A stretch of 64,000 bases of DNA from Aphelenchoides besseyi. Lineage: Eukaryota; Nematoda; Chromadorea; Rhabditida; Aphelenchoididae. The stretch is from positions 4,402,001 through 4,466,000 of the forward strand of contig JAMPIQ010000003.1 of NCBI GenBank assembly GCA_024699855.1, in the 5' to 3' direction. Positions 1 to 12,487 of the stretch are shown here, piece after piece (the stretch's first letter is position 1; every line of letters begins with the position of its first letter). The notes beneath the pieces were generated by a model, which saw only the letters and a list, made by a program, of their open reading frames with translations, did not search any database and was not told where the DNA came from. The translations under genes and the position numbers were made by a program.

Positions 1-322
1 GAACTTTTTGGGGGAGAATCTTTTGTCACCAAACACACGAGTAGAGTTGGCGAGTTTCAACAGCAGGCGCTCGATTTTCTTTGCTTTCGAATCGACTGCT
101 CAGTTTTTAATACGTTGATTTGAAGGTCTTTTGCTCGTTCCGTCATTTATATATTTTTTTCCATTCACTCGCGCCATTCATACGAACAAACTGATAAGTA
201 CGAGAGAGAGCCGACGGTCGAATGCGCGCCGAATTCTTTCTGTTTACATTAAATTATTTTTTTCAGGGTTGTTAGACGATTGAAACGTTGGACTAAAACA
301 TACAAGTGGACTCCGTGTTGTG

Positions 323-1868
323 ATGCTCGATGAGGATCTGAAGTCGACTAAATACAAAAAGTCCAGGAAAAGCATTGCGATTGATGTGAGGGCACTTTTT
401 TCGAATTTATTTTCATTTTGATTTTCAGAAAATTGCACTACGAGAACCATCTAATGATTCCGAAGAAGACGAGATCGACGAGCCGGGACCGTCTACGTCG
501 TCAAATTACCGATCCAGCGATCACGTGAACGGCGCAGAAGACGACGAGCCCACGGAAACAGTCGATCCGACCAAATTTCGAGAGTTGCTCGATGAGATAC
601 GTCGTATGCTCGACCACGACTCCGTGTTCAATAGAATACGAAGCGAACTACTGGACGAGTTGGAGGATCTGATCCGTGAGCACAGCACAATAAATTCCAA
701 TAAAAAAGCGACTCATCGACAGCGTTTCGAATTTTTCGAGCAGTTGGACGATCTAATTTCCACATTCTCCGACCTTGACGAAACGCACATCGGCGTTCTG
801 CATCACAGCGCCTTGCAATTGGCCAAACATACACCGTTGGAAGTAAACGAAATGGACAAAGAACCGGAGTTTCTGATCGTTCCACCACAACAAGAAGACG
901 CGTTTACTGAAGGTAACAAGCTCGTTTTTATTGTTTTTATTGCTTTTCAGAAGTTGAAGTTGTGCCTACACGAAAACCGCGAAAATCGAAGGTCATCGAC
1001 GACTGGACCAACTCGACCGCTTCGATGGCCAAAGTCGAAATGATAGAAAACGGAATGAATGTCGAGGTCTCAACAAGCGAACGAAATCCGATCGCACCAC
1101 TTGCTGACCATTCGCAGGAACATATGAACGGTGAAGTGAAGATCGTGAAAACCAATGGAGTTCATTTGAATTACGACAAATCAGTTAAAGCGGACGTTGA
1201 TGACGATGAAGAGAAGATGCTAGATACGGAAAAAGAAGGGGCGTGGAATTCCGATTATCCGCAAGAAGACGCTCATATGGAAGACGAAAAGTTGTTATCA
1301 CCGTTGCACGAGACTGCAGATGCCGATGAGAACATGAGTTCAGATTCTGACACAGCTTCTCGTGCATCACCGGTGAAGCCTCGACGTGAAGTCAAGAAAC
1401 CTCAGAAGAAGTCGGCGAATTCCAAAACCAATGGCGTTTCGAAGAACGGTAATGAGAAGACAACGAATCGAAAATCTTCGGGACGTGCGAACAAAGTTAA
1501 ACACAATGCGGACAGCGAGTACAAAAAGAAACGACGAGCAGCGGCGGTTGTTGCAACGGCTTCGGTCAGCGAATCGATTGGTCGTCCGGCAAGTCAACGC
1601 CGCAACACCGCAAGAAACGTTAGCAAGATCGAAGACGAGACACCGGCCGAACCGACTTATTGTATTTGTGAGCAGGTATCTTACGGCAACATGATTGGAT
1701 GTGATAATGACGAGTGCCTAATTGAATGGTAAGTGAAAAACAAGTGTATTTGATTAATCTCCTTTAAGGTTTCATTTCGATTGTGTGAAGCTAAAAGTCA
1801 AACCTCCCAAAGGTAAAAAGTGGTATTGTCCATCTTGTCGAGAAGCAATGAGCAGAAAAGGGCGTTAA
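323..1868 (+). CDS. ING-family protein with C-terminal PHD finger
   Basis: Four exons (323-385, 429-912, 951-1728, 1769-1868) give a phase-consistent protein of 474 aa. The last ~50 residues form a C4HC3 PHD finger containing [25 protein letters not shown] and WYCPSC; the split tryptophan codon at 1727-1728/1769 confirms the last intron. In ING proteins this finger binds trimethylated H3K4 and tethers acetyltransferase or deacetylase complexes in the nucleus. The middle is Lys/Ser-rich and nuclear-localisation-like; residues ~50-190 are helical and acidic, where the ING leucine-zipper-like region would lie, but that part is divergent. A TTTTTTTCAG acceptor at about 266 lies upstream of the ATG and could be a trans-splice site or a 5'UTR intron. 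PHD call firm, ING1/2 versus ING3/4/5 class not resolved. Confidence 0.9.
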
Positions 1869-2360
1869 CAACTCATCAAAATAGTCCGAGATGCCTCGTC
1901 GGTCTACGCCTTTCATTTCGATCGCTAGTCAACACGCGTTTACGCTCCTCATCCGAATGTTGAGCTAATTGATTTACCTCCAAAACAGCCCTCAACTCAC
2001 TTATTTTCTGAATTCGCCTATTTCTAAAAATACCTTCGTTGTTAAATTCTTAAAACACTACAAACCTCTGTTTTGAATCCCAAATTGTAATCTTTTTTGT
2101 ACTGCCTTTATGTCCCAATATGGCCAATAGTTTGTCGCATTACTTTTGTTTTCTACGTCAGGCATTATTTCTTTTGCGATTATTGATATGTCTACGGGTA
2201 ACCGTTTTACGGTTAAATAAATTGTCAACCCACCTAATTTAGTCGATATCTATTGCGAACGTGGTTATTTCCAACAGTAAATATTTCAGTTGAAAGATAC
2301 AACATGGGCGGTTTCTAATCTCGGTCTTTCAGAAGTATGAATTTTGTTTGATTCTAACTC
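1869..2360. other. Intergenic, no gene seen
   Basis: AT-rich spacer between the PHD gene and the SMG9 gene. It should hold the 3'UTR of the first (AATAAA-type signal GGTTAAATAAATTG near 2212-2225) and the promoter or trans-splice region of the second. No open frame or RNA gene was recognised. Confidence 0.5.
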
Positions 2361-4809
2361 ATGGCAAACAACGAGCAACAATCGCCGTTGGGTCCGGTTC
2401 ATTGTATAGCGCGCAGAGTAAGGTTTCTATCTCTCGTTTTGATAGATTGAACTTTAGGGCCAAACCAAACTGTCGAACTTGATGTCACCGAATTTCGATG
2501 GCAACAATCGCGCGGGAAACGACTTCTTAGGTGGTCGTTTTCAATCGGCACTTGCAAGTAGTTCGTCGAAAACAGCAATGCAGTCATCAGTTGTTTTTGT
2601 GAATGAAGATTTCGAATTAACAGATTTTATTGCGGTTAGTTTTCAAGTGAGGTTGTGCGTTAATTTGAACTGCTTAAGTGTTATTTACGCGACTCCAACG
2701 ACTACACGGTTGTTGGTGGAATCGGTTTGTGTTCTTCGGGAAAATCAACTTTGATGAGCATGTTGGCCGGGAATTCGCCTCGTGACAAATATCGTCAATA
2801 TATTTTTCGACCATCTGCTTCACGTGAAACCATTGAATCGGGGTTCTTTCAAACAAACGGACTTCACGTCTATGTTTCCTCAGAAACTCGAGCAATTTAC
2901 ATCGACTCAAAGGTAAACTCGTCGTATAGCTAGCATATTGTGTTGGTTTAGCCATTTAACTGTGGAGCAGTATTTGCGAACGAACACGTGCGAAAAGCCA
3001 AATCTGACGCTAACAAATCGATTTACAAGGAAGTTCAGACGGAGGTTTGCGAATTGAAACATGAAATCATTTTGTTTGTTCTTTAGGATCTCATACTCTT
3101 GAGTTTGTTGTTTGAGTTGTGCGATACGGTTGTCTTTTGTATTGATTGGTTTATTGATATCAATGCAATACACGAGGTTCTTCGAGCGTCCGTCTTCTCC
3201 GAATTCAACTTTCGAAAATACACGACTCGTCCCAAGGAAACTAATCTAGGTTGGTTAAAATATTTCATGTTTTTTATTGAATAAGTTTCTAGCTTTTGTA
3301 CATCAACGAGCCTCCAATTATGACTATGAGATGCGTGAAGTGAAACAACGCGTTCGAATGCTGCGGACAATGTTTTCCAATTCGCGTTGGAATGTCACTG
3401 GAGGATTGTCGATGAAGAACTTGGGATTCACGGAATACGAGGACTGTGATCCAGAGGTCAACTACGTACTCATGGACGAGTTACCGCAATGGAATAAAGA
3501 CGGTCAGTTCAATTTGTTTTTAGTACTCAACGACAGAAACTACAGGATTGGAGATAAGCAAACCGTTGGCCCATTTTTATGGCTACGTTTTGGATCGTTT
3601 AAGACCGGCAATTTTGTCGCTGCCAAAACAGCAATTTCGGTTTGCTTTACTCACGATTATTTCTATGATAGTTTCTAGAACATTGAATAAAATGCGACCA
3701 TTACGTCGAGATCGAAAACGCGACAAAACTCTTTCGTTGCCACCGACTTTGGATCCGAAAACTGCGGCCAAGTACCGAGCTGAGCATTTGGCCGATAAGA
3801 AGAAAGCGATCAGCAAAAACGAGAACAAAGACGAGATCGAAACCGAGTGCAGTGGATTCAATCCCGACTTCATGCCGAACATCACACAACTGCAAGAGAC
3901 GACACAAAACCGCGAAACGTGGAACGAACAGCTCGCTCTTTCGTCTATGACTTTGCCCGACAATGAAAGTGCGCTGAATTCGTTGAACTTACTTCTCACA
4001 ACACATACGGGCGATGACGATTATATTGATTCGCTGTTGCCAGTCGCCGAATCTCCACGTCACAGCGAGCGTCAGTGGTGAGTTTCGGAACAATTTTTGC
4101 GTGGAACTGCGAGTTTTTAAATGAAGTTTTTCGACTTCGAATTGATGGACGTTTTCGGGTCAATTTATAAGAGGGAAACGAAAGAATCTTATCTTTTTGG
4201 AGGAAACATTTTTGAGACATTTGACCTTCCGTTTTATCTTCCATATGTTTTAGGTTTGAATACGCGCAAAAGGTGTTTGATATAACACGAAAAGCGTACA
4301 CCACCAAGTACTTCGTCAGCAATAATGGCCGCCTCACTCCACGTCTTGTACGTCGACTTCATTCATCCACCAAACTTCTTTACAACACGACGGTCAAATC
4401 GTCGAAGCGAAAGGAAACACGCACACGCAGCAGCGAAATGTCGACAAAAATGAGTGGGTCAGCAGAACAGTTGGTTGCGGAAACCAACGATTTGCATGTC
4501 GACGATGCAAGTCACGAAACTTCGATTCGAGATGGCGAAGAAGGTGATCGACAAGCACGTTCGGAAACCATCGTAACTGATGAGGAGGAGGAGGAAGAGG
4601 AAGAAGCCGAATCCGAAGAGCCGACTTCTGAGGACAGCGATTTTGTTCTTTCCACTTCAAACGAAAGTAGTGACGATGAAGGAATTAAACTACGGTCCAA
4701 TCAATCGGAAGTCGACAGTTCCGACTCTTCAGATGGAGAAAAGAAACATGAAACGAAGAAACGGGAACCTTTCCAACGACGAAGACAAATTGCTTCTGAT
4801 GAAGATTAA
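2361..4809 (+). CDS. smg-9: SMG9-like nonsense-mediated decay factor
   Basis: Nine exons (2361-2417, 2458-2634, 2679-2912, 2952-3044, 3087-3249, 3293-3502, 3546-3639, 3679-4077, 4254-4809) keep frame throughout, giving 660 aa against about 520 in human. A P-loop (SSGKST, near residue 99) opens a G-like fold, followed by the SMG9-typical stretch FELCDTVVFCIDWF, then NLAFVHQRA, then LRPAILSLPKQ and the C-terminal ERQWFEYAQKVFD motif. SMG9 pairs with SMG8 to regulate SMG1 kinase, which phosphorylates UPF1. Oddities are a ~130-aa basic/acidic insertion (exon 8) before ERQWFEYAQ and a ~140-aa Ser/Asp/Glu-rich tail. The stop is 187 bp before the next start codon on the same strand, a spacing compatible with an operon. 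Confidence 0.9.
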
Positions 4810-4996
4810 ATTCGATTGTTGTTGTTATCGCGTTTGTTGTTCTTATTCATCCGATGTATATAAATTAAGTTATTGATCGTGTAAAGCGATTTGAACGTTC
4901 GTGTAATCCCGAAAATTTGTTTAAGATTTCAATTTATTTTCAAGTTTCAATACCAATCGAATATCATGATCTGCGTTTCATGAGTCGAACGGCACA

Positions 4997-6600
4997 ATGG
5001 GAATGACGAACAGCAATCCGGATACCGTTTGGTTCACATTTCAGATTGTTGCAATCTGTGGTGTGTGGTACTTTTCGTCGTCTGGTCAAAATATCGTCAA
5101 CAAATTGGCGTTGGAGGTAACAGATGACAAACACGAACTGATTTTACTGTTCAGTCTTTTCCTTATCCACTAACAATCGCTCTATCCAGTCTATTGAACA
5201 ATGTGCTCTACGCGATTCCACTCCTTAAATTGTTGCGTATTAAGTCAGTACAGATTAGTTCGAACTACATGATGAAGACCATCTTTCCCATTTCTTTTGG
5301 TCGAGCTCTAGCCGTTTCGTCCGCTTATGTCGGTTTGTCAAAGGTAAGCACAGGAACGAATATAACAGTCAGAAAGTGTAATTGAAGGTGCCGGTATCGT
5401 ACGCACAAACAATCAAAGGTACTGGGGAAAAGTTCTTTTGACATAGAAATCGGATTCTTTTGTCATAGGAAAAAAGATCTTATAAAGGTTTTTCGGTATA
5501 TCTTTAGATCTCAGCTATTTCACGCTAGAATCCTATGCTTCAAAAACCGAATACAGCTTAATCAGTGCTAAGAAAATTTTCTAACAACAGATTTACGATT
5601 CTTAAATTATTTTGGTCACAATCCTGCTTCAAAAAGTGATTCTATGACAAAAGAAGTCCAATTTCTACGACGAAAAAACCGCATGTACTATTAAAGGCAC
5701 AATGCCATTGTTTACCGTACTGCTGTCACGATTGATGCTTAATGAACGTTACTCGACTCGCATTTACGTTTCGCTTCTTCCAATTGTTGCTGGAGTTTTT
5801 GTTGCTTCATTTACAGAACTGCAGTTTGATGCCCTTGGTTTGGCTTCTTCGCTTTTTTCTACGTGCACATTTGCGTTTCTGAACATTTTGGCCAAAAAGG
5901 TAAGAACGAATGTTAAAAGAAATCTAATAAGGAATCGAATTTTAGGTGTTTGAAGATAGTGGAATGCATCCGTATGTTCACATTCTTAAGTATAATCATT
6001 TCACTGGTTGATATTTAGTATTCATCTTTTGAGTCTTAATTCTCAATTGGCGACCGTCATACTATTTCCTCTTTGGCTACTTACTGATGGCTATTCAATG
6101 TATCAAACGGAAAAACAAACGGTTAGGTTTCAATATTTTTGGTTTTATTATTCTGAGTCTTATAGAATCCACCATCTTTACACTTTTTGATGTTGTTGTT
6201 TTTGTCCGGATTGCTTTCGTTTATTCAAAACTTCTGTGCGTTTGCTCTTATTCATCAACTTTCTGCTCTTTCTTATGGTAAGATCGATTATTTAAAAGTA
6301 TTTTGAGTTATGATTTCAGCAATTTCAAACGCTGCAAAACGAATTGCCGTGATTATCGTTTCATTAATTGTACTACAGAACCCAGTAACTCCGCTGAATA
6401 TGTTTGGAACCTTGGTTTCAGTCATTGGTGTTTTTATCTACAATCGAGTAAAACACAGCGAAGAAGTTAAGAGATCAACTTCACCCACTTGTAAGCCTTT
6501 AGACGAGGAACGTTTTCTGCGTTCACGGAAACGAACGTTCTCATTGAACGAACTGCGTTCAAGTGATTCAGATGTTCGACTGATGTTATCGGCTAATTAG
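4997..6600 (+). CDS. SLC35E1-like nucleotide-sugar/triose-phosphate-type transporter
   Basis: Eight exons (4997-5116, 5155-5343, 5388-5418, 5697-5899, 5947-5972, 6019-6121, 6166-6277, 6320-6600) give 354 aa with about ten hydrophobic segments. Family landmarks of the drug/metabolite-transporter TPT domain are visible: KVPVSYAQTIKGTMPL, VLLSRLMLNE, LLPIVAGV, FALIHQLSALSYAISN, AAKRIAVIIVSLIVLQNPVTP. Such proteins sit in Golgi/ER membranes; the exact substrate of SLC35E1 relatives is not established. The tail is polar and Ser/Arg-rich. The 278-bp intron after exon 3 is much longer than the others and carries an inverted-repeat element (separate entry). The acceptor of that intron is TTAAAG, not TTTCAG. 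Confidence 0.9.
5430..5680. repeat. MITE-like inverted-repeat element inside an intron
   Basis: The intron 5419-5696 carries a left arm near 5439-5470 (TGACATAGAAATCGG then TTCTTTTGTCATAG) and a right arm near 5640-5675 (CTATGACAAAAGAAGTCC then AATTTCTACG) that are imperfect reverse complements over about 33 bp. The core is AT-rich and non-coding. Size (~250 bp) and terminal inverted repeats suit a non-autonomous DNA transposon remnant. Exact ends and target-site duplication were not resolved. Confidence 0.6.
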
Positions 6601-6919
6601 TTAGTTAGTTCTATGACTCTTGTATTGTCGTACACCTTCTACATACCCGCGTTATAGTAATGGCAAAACGGGTTGCTATTCTTTTCTGGTCACACTTGTC
6701 GACTTTCTATTCATATCATGTTCAAATATTACATACGTGTTCATAAAATATTTATTGATCTGTTTATTGTCAAGAGATTCAGACACAACAATACATTTTT
6801 TGAGCTTATGACTAGTGGATTCGAAAGCAAAAAGCAATCTTTAATATGCGAAATACGAAGCCATCTATAAACCGAAACAAAATGACCAGTAGAGTTGATA
6901 ACAAGACAACTAAAGCTAT
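6601..6919. other. 3' flank of the transporter gene, AT-rich
   Basis: No convincing coding frame. It lies between two convergent genes (transporter on +, small secreted candidate on -), so it probably holds both 3'UTRs. Confidence 0.5.
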
Positions 6920-7147
6920 TTATTGAATATACAAGCAATGAGTAGACTTGGCAAATGAAGATAATTGTGACCGATCGGACGGAGGAGTAGCACACTGAAA
7001 GTTACCGAAACGGCACGCACCGGTTGTTGTTAGCAAGAAAGAAGACATTTTAACGTTGGACAAGTTGTAATGGACGATCTGATCGAATGTCGAATTCAAA
7101 TCGAAAATGTTCACACAAATCAAGTGGATCAGCGTCAGCCAAATCAT
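6920..7147 (-). CDS. Candidate small secreted or membrane protein (75 aa)
   Basis: Intronless 75-codon frame starting MIWLTLIHLICVNIF, a strong hydrophobic N-terminus, followed by N-glycosylation sequons (NST, NLS) and three further Cys. A GTATTTCAG acceptor lies 12 bp before the ATG, and the AATAAA polyadenylation hexamer overlaps the TAA stop. The start is only 54 bp downstream of the stop of the WH2 gene on the same strand, so it may be the second gene of an operon or an alternative 3' exon. No family recognised. Confidence 0.45.
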   Translation of the reverse strand: MIWLTLIHLICVNIFDLNSTFDQIVHYNLSNVKMSSFLLTTTGACRFGNFQCATPPSDRSQLSSFAKSTHCLYIQ

Positions 7148-7201
7148 TAGTTCGGTAGCTGAAATACACACCACTCACACCGATTAAAAACACACATCAC
7201 T

Positions 7202-9228
7202 CTACTTGGCTAAACGAATCGAAACGGGAGTTCGTTTTTTGGGAACTGCTGGTGGCACTTTTGTTGATGCACTTGATGTGGTTGTTACAGTGGGAGTAAT
7301 GGATGTTTTCGGCTTCCATGGCATTTTTATTTCAACCGATTGACCGTTGGATTTTGAGTCCTAAAACAACAGTATCTTTGTTATTTTAGCTAACAAACTA
7401 ACCGCTCCATTCGATTTTACTGCACTCTTCCAGAAACGAGCTCCCGATTCGGATTCTGCAGCAGCGACTCGTTCATCTAACGATTTGCGCAGTTCGCGGA
7501 AACGTTCTGCAGATTCAGTCGATTTTCGAATCGGCGGACTAACGGACGAAGCCGATGAAACGCCAGAGCTCTTGGATTTCGGTGAGAGTGAACTGATGGA
7601 TGTTGGAGAGGAAGCTGCTGATGCGTAGGCGGAGGATCGAGGTGTTGAGTTGGGACTGATTGCCGAATCCTGAGCATTCGATGGACTTAATGTTGATTTC
7701 GTTGTTGTTGTCTTCTTCTTTTCGCCCGTTTTACTCATCTTCCGTTTGACCGTTGATTTCTCGGTTGCACTTGAGGGCTCGTCGTCGGTTTTAACGGTGA
7801 TTGGTACGTTGAACTTCTTCGGTGTTGCTGTTCTTAGTTTTCCATTCTCCGTTGAAGCTGCCGGTTTGCTCGATATTTCACCATCGTGAATCTTGAGTCG
7901 ACTATCCAATCGTGGGGCATCAGGCGGTGTTGTTTCGATGATTTTCAGTCGACCAGGCAAATGTGAAGCTTTTGGCATTGGAACAACACCGTTGGAATTC
8001 TGTTCCATTTGTTTCACTAAATTCCATTATTTTAAGGCTAATAAAATGATTAACCTACACATTTGTATTCTTGCCGCAGCACTACCCTTTGGAATTTCGG
8101 ATTGTAATTTCTCACGTGTGACGTAAAGATCTTTATCATCGAATACAGCATCACTTTTCTTGGGTGCTTCTGGTTCTCGTGATGGTGCAGGTCGATAGGT
8201 CGGTTTGGTTTGTTGCGATGGTTGCCGTGATGCTGATTGAACTGCCTTGACGTTCTGCGAACTCATTGGTGGCATAGGCGGTGGAGGTGGAGGCGGAGGT
8301 GCAATTCCATTTGTTTTTACGTCCTGCGGTTTAGAAACTGAAGCAGCAGCTTTCGATCCAAAACTACTGAACATCGGCGGTGGTGGAGGAGGTGGAGGTG
8401 GAATTCCATTTGTTATCTTAACGGGAGCAATAACCTTTGCAGGAACAAGTGCAGGTCGAGCTTGTACTTTTTCTTTGGGTTTGGGTGACGATGATCTAAT
8501 CGGAGAAGGTGATTTGGCTTTTGATTTTGGCGAATCTGATTGAGTAGTGGCACTAAATGAGTAAAAATAAGCATTACCCAACACAAATTACTTACCCATT
8601 GACCTTTGCGCCATTTTCCATACCGTTTGTATTTCGCTCATCAAAAGTCTGTTTTCCAATTTCTGCCAAATACTCGTCATCCAAAATCAAGCCCGACTTG
8701 TCGTCTAAAACAACACATAAGCAATGCATAGACAAGTGTATAAACTCACTTGTTATTGTCTTCTTAAGCTTAAATCCGCCCTTGATTGAATTTAAAAGCG
8801 CCGAACGATCAACGTTGCCCGAAGCTTTTCCCAATTTCAATAATGCAGGATTCGTAATCGGTTTGCTGGAAGCTCTAAATGGTGGTGGAGCACCTGAAGG
8901 CGGCGGTGGTGGAGCTCCGACGGTGTGAGCGGCATTTCGTGATCGTATATTCAACGCATCAGTCGGAACCCGACATGTTGAAGTAACTTTCGGTCGTTCG
9001 GTTTTTGGACCGCAAAGAAGAGCCAAATCGATTGGAGGTTTGTTCTTTGGTTCCTCGAACTTCACCGTCGGAACATCTTCATCTTCAGCCTGAATAATCG
9101 GCTTTGATTTGTCTACAGTGACCGTTGGTCTTAGTTTAAATCCAGCACGAATATCCTAAATTCAATTTTCTGTTAATTACACTGATATGAATTACCGCTA
9201 AGATTGGATGTCCTTGTATCCACGACAT
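7202..9228 (-). CDS. Proline-rich WH2-domain actin-binding protein (espin/WIP-like)
   Basis: Six exons (9196-9228, 8750-9155, 8596-8704, 8059-8552, 7403-8016, 7202-7360) give a phase-consistent 604 aa. Two WH2-like actin-monomer motifs are seen: LADIRAGFKLRPT near the N-terminus and RSALLNSIKGGFKLKKT near residue 130. Three proline runs (GAPPPPPSGAPPP, two of 8-9 Pro) suit profilin or SH3 binding. A conserved-looking stretch LQSEIPKGSAAARIQ precedes a long Ser/Thr/Lys-rich tail. It probably nucleates, bundles or recruits actin. The 5' end is uncertain: the frame stays open upstream of 9228 to an acceptor at about 9281, so a first exon further right may exist. Exact family membership not decided. 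Confidence 0.8.
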
Positions 9229-9299
9229 CTGATCGTCCGTTCGAAGCCGCTGAGCGCGGCGTTTTGTCGAATAACGTGAACTGAAATAGAGAAAATGAT

Positions 9300-12200
9300 C
9301 TCATTATCAAATTAACGTCTATCGCAACAGCTCATTTAAGACGCGACAATCGTATGTGTAAGAAGATCAAATAGAAAATCGCATAAGATCATTTGATTTT
9401 ACGAGCTCATTGGCATTTTATCGTTTGCGATCGACCGTCGTATGAGAAGAGCCATTAATGGAAATGGGTTAAGTGAGTGAAGAGACTGCAATCAAGTAAT
9501 CACTCGATTTAGACCCAAAAATGTTGGTCGATTGTGAAGAGGTTTGATCCAGTTCCGCGGACACTTCAAAACAACACATCGTTTCCGCTTATTGCGGAAC
9601 CTTTCCAAACAGTCGGAGTGGAAGAATGCGCGTATTGCAAAAGCGCTATACATGCGGGAAACGTCAATTTCTGATGCGTCTTCGAACTGACCACTCAGTC
9701 GGGGCCATACACATTACTTTCATAGCTGATTCTGTGCGTTTTGATCGGCGGCCCAAGTGGTCACGATCGGGAGAGAAATTGCTCACTTTGTGGATTTCAG
9801 CGCAGTTAAACAACGAAGAAAAAGGTCAAGCAAAATCTTGTCATCCACTCGACTGATCTCTTCGTCGGTTTTGATTGTTCGCTTCTTCTTTGGTTGGCAA
9901 CGATTCCCATCATGGATTCACCGGTGACTAAGCGTTTGTGTTCCTTTTAGAATATCGCGAAGGCGCAGCTGCCTGGAGGCAACGAAGTAGCGAACTGATT
10001 AATCGAAGCAAAAAGATAAGACTTGTGAAGAACAAGAAGAACCGTTTGGTGGTTCGTGAAGCATCAAAAAGGATTCCTTCAAACTTTCACACTCGTTGGG
10101 CCAAATCGATTTGCAGTCAGATGAAATGACAGGCGGAAGAGTTACGCAACAAGACGCGAGATTTGATTAGGGCGATTTCTACGCAGATGTCAAAATGGAT
10201 TTTCGATCCATTAAACGGAATGAAGAGCGAACAAAAACATGTGCAGAACAGACAAATTGAATAGACGCAACTTTTGAGCTAAAAGCGAACGATTGACTCC
10301 CGCATTCGCTCGTCACCACCCTCGAAATACGTAAAAACCGGAAACATCAATCGTGTCAAACTTCTGGGATTATCATAAACAGAACGAGGTCAAAGGAAAT
10401 CGAAAGCCAAGACGTCAATTCGCGTCCAAATGACGAGCCTTCCGAAGGATCAGAAACGCGGCTGCTGATTCCGCCGGAAATATGTTGGGGACGTTGCGAT
10501 TTGTCGCGAATTTCCATGAAAAACACACGACAACTGACGGATTTTCCAAGCAACGGCCGCGACGGTTTCAACTCCCGATCACAAGAGGTTTAGACGGCGA
10601 AGTGAAAGGTGGTGAAGCGGGGGAACGTGAAAATTAGCGCGATAAAGACGCAAAAGAAAAGCCGAACGGGAATGTTTGTTGGGAATCGAGCCAAGAAAGC
10701 GAAAGGAACATAAAACTCTCGACGATCGTTGCGCGTTGGCCAAAAGCTTATAAACGTGAAACTTGATAGTCGGCGACGACGAGAAACCGCGGTTCGAGTC
10801 AGCAACAGTAAAAGTAATCGGGGAAAAACAGAAGATCAACGCACAAAACTGAAGTGTACGTTGAGAATCTCGGCTTCTTTCGCAAAAAACAATTCGAGAC
10901 AAAGGCCAAGGACGTTTTGCGAGTGAGTCGAGAGCAGTGGGATCTGGACAAAACGGCTTCGATCGGACGTTTTTACGAGCGTTTCAAGGACGAGATCCGT
11001 AAAATGATCAAGTAGTTTTGATTGAAACGACAAATAGAAAGCGTATGGTCGACTGCGACGGTAACTGGCCGCGTAACAGATCTCGAAATTCGATCGACAA
11101 CAAATTTCGGTGTCGAAACGAACGCACGTCTTTTCCGTGGATTCTCGAATTTAATTTGCATCCGCGTCCATGCGAATTTACGACCGAGAAAACGGGGAAA
11201 TAGATCGACCTGCGTATTGAACGTTTCGAGAAATTTGCGCAGTGGAATTCGACGATCGAAAGAAGACGGGCGGTTTCGTGAGTCATACGCAAAACTTATT
11301 CAGAAACGTCAAGTTCATCGCCTTCGCGCATTCCCTCTTTGCGCTTTCCGATGGCCATCGAAAATATTGTTGACCCACGAAGATCAACAAACATACCGAT
11401 GACCGTTGTGAGTACGAAGGCGGTGTTAAGATTTATCATACCAACGGAAGTCAACACCCGCTGAGTCAAACAAAAACAACGATCGTCATTCCTGACCGAA
11501 TTCTTCGCATTTTGGGTCATTCGCGAAAGTGACTCCAAGAACCGAAGAAACTTGGAAACGAACTGAAGATAGTTTTTAGCAACGAAAAGGAATTGTTTGA
11601 TCAGTCCGCTTGTTTTGCAATCGATCGCGACCGACGGCAGAAGACGTTGAGTATCCGCAACTCACCCACTTCTGCGTCTTGAAGCGCTTCACTCGTGCGG
11701 TTACTCACTCACTTGATGTAAATGCGGAGATGACCGTAAGTGTGTGCAGCAATTTCCAACCAAATTAGTGCAACGATCCGAACAGAGAGTAAAAGATATC
11801 GGCAATTTACGCGAAATGCTCGAATGGCTATGACCGATTTTACAAAGGTCAGAAATAATTGAGTAAAGTTCGTCCAAAAAACACTGAAGTTGTCGTCAGT
11901 AATTGGGAATCTCGATGTTTTGTTTCGGACATCGACCATCAACACACCACGACTTCGGCCGGTCACTTGACCTTGAGAGTAAAGTGACCGAGAGGCTCGA
12001 TAAGATCGCAAAAGAAATTTCGAAGTTTTTCGTTGAGCGTGCCGAAGAATGGATCTGTTTGTTCACCACCACCACGTATGTTTTCTAATTGCTCAGACAG
12101 TATAACGAAAGAACGACGAACAGCTGCGTAGAGATCTCGAGACTAAAAATAAGTCAAAACGAGTTCGAGTGCCGTTCCGACTTCTGATCAACTCACAACC

Positions 12201-12487
12201 ACCAATAAAATGGAGGACAGTCAATCAAAGTGATCTGTTCGTTAGAAGATCATTCAACAACTGAAACAAACTGATTTGTTTTCGACAAAAACCAAATGAG
12301 AAAACAGCAATTGAACGTATCGGTCGTCTATCGTGTTTGATCGGAAACTCGGAGATTAACTCACCACTGAAAATATGCACTCGACCGAAAACTCACGGCG
12401 CATATAAGCGATCAAAGTTGAGTTTTGTTTTTTGCGATAGGAATTGATTTTCAAGTTCAAACGATTTATTCTTATAAGATCGAAGAC
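9300..12487. other. 3.2-kb stretch without a resolved gene
   Basis: Probable upstream region of the WH2 gene and downstream region of the first KCNE-like gene. Several + strand patches look protein-like but are interrupted by stops and have no splice-consistent model, for example around 10138-10264 and 10815-11015. The latter contains NLGFFRKKQFETKAKD and REQWDLDKTAS. They may be decayed coding sequence; no family was recognised. Confidence 0.4.

Noticed and set aside
4512..4700. Poly-serine open frame on the minus strand
   Set aside because: Antisense of the acidic Glu/Asp tail of SMG9.
8247..8543. Poly-glycine open frame on the + strand
   Set aside because: It is the antisense of the poly-proline runs of the WH2 protein.
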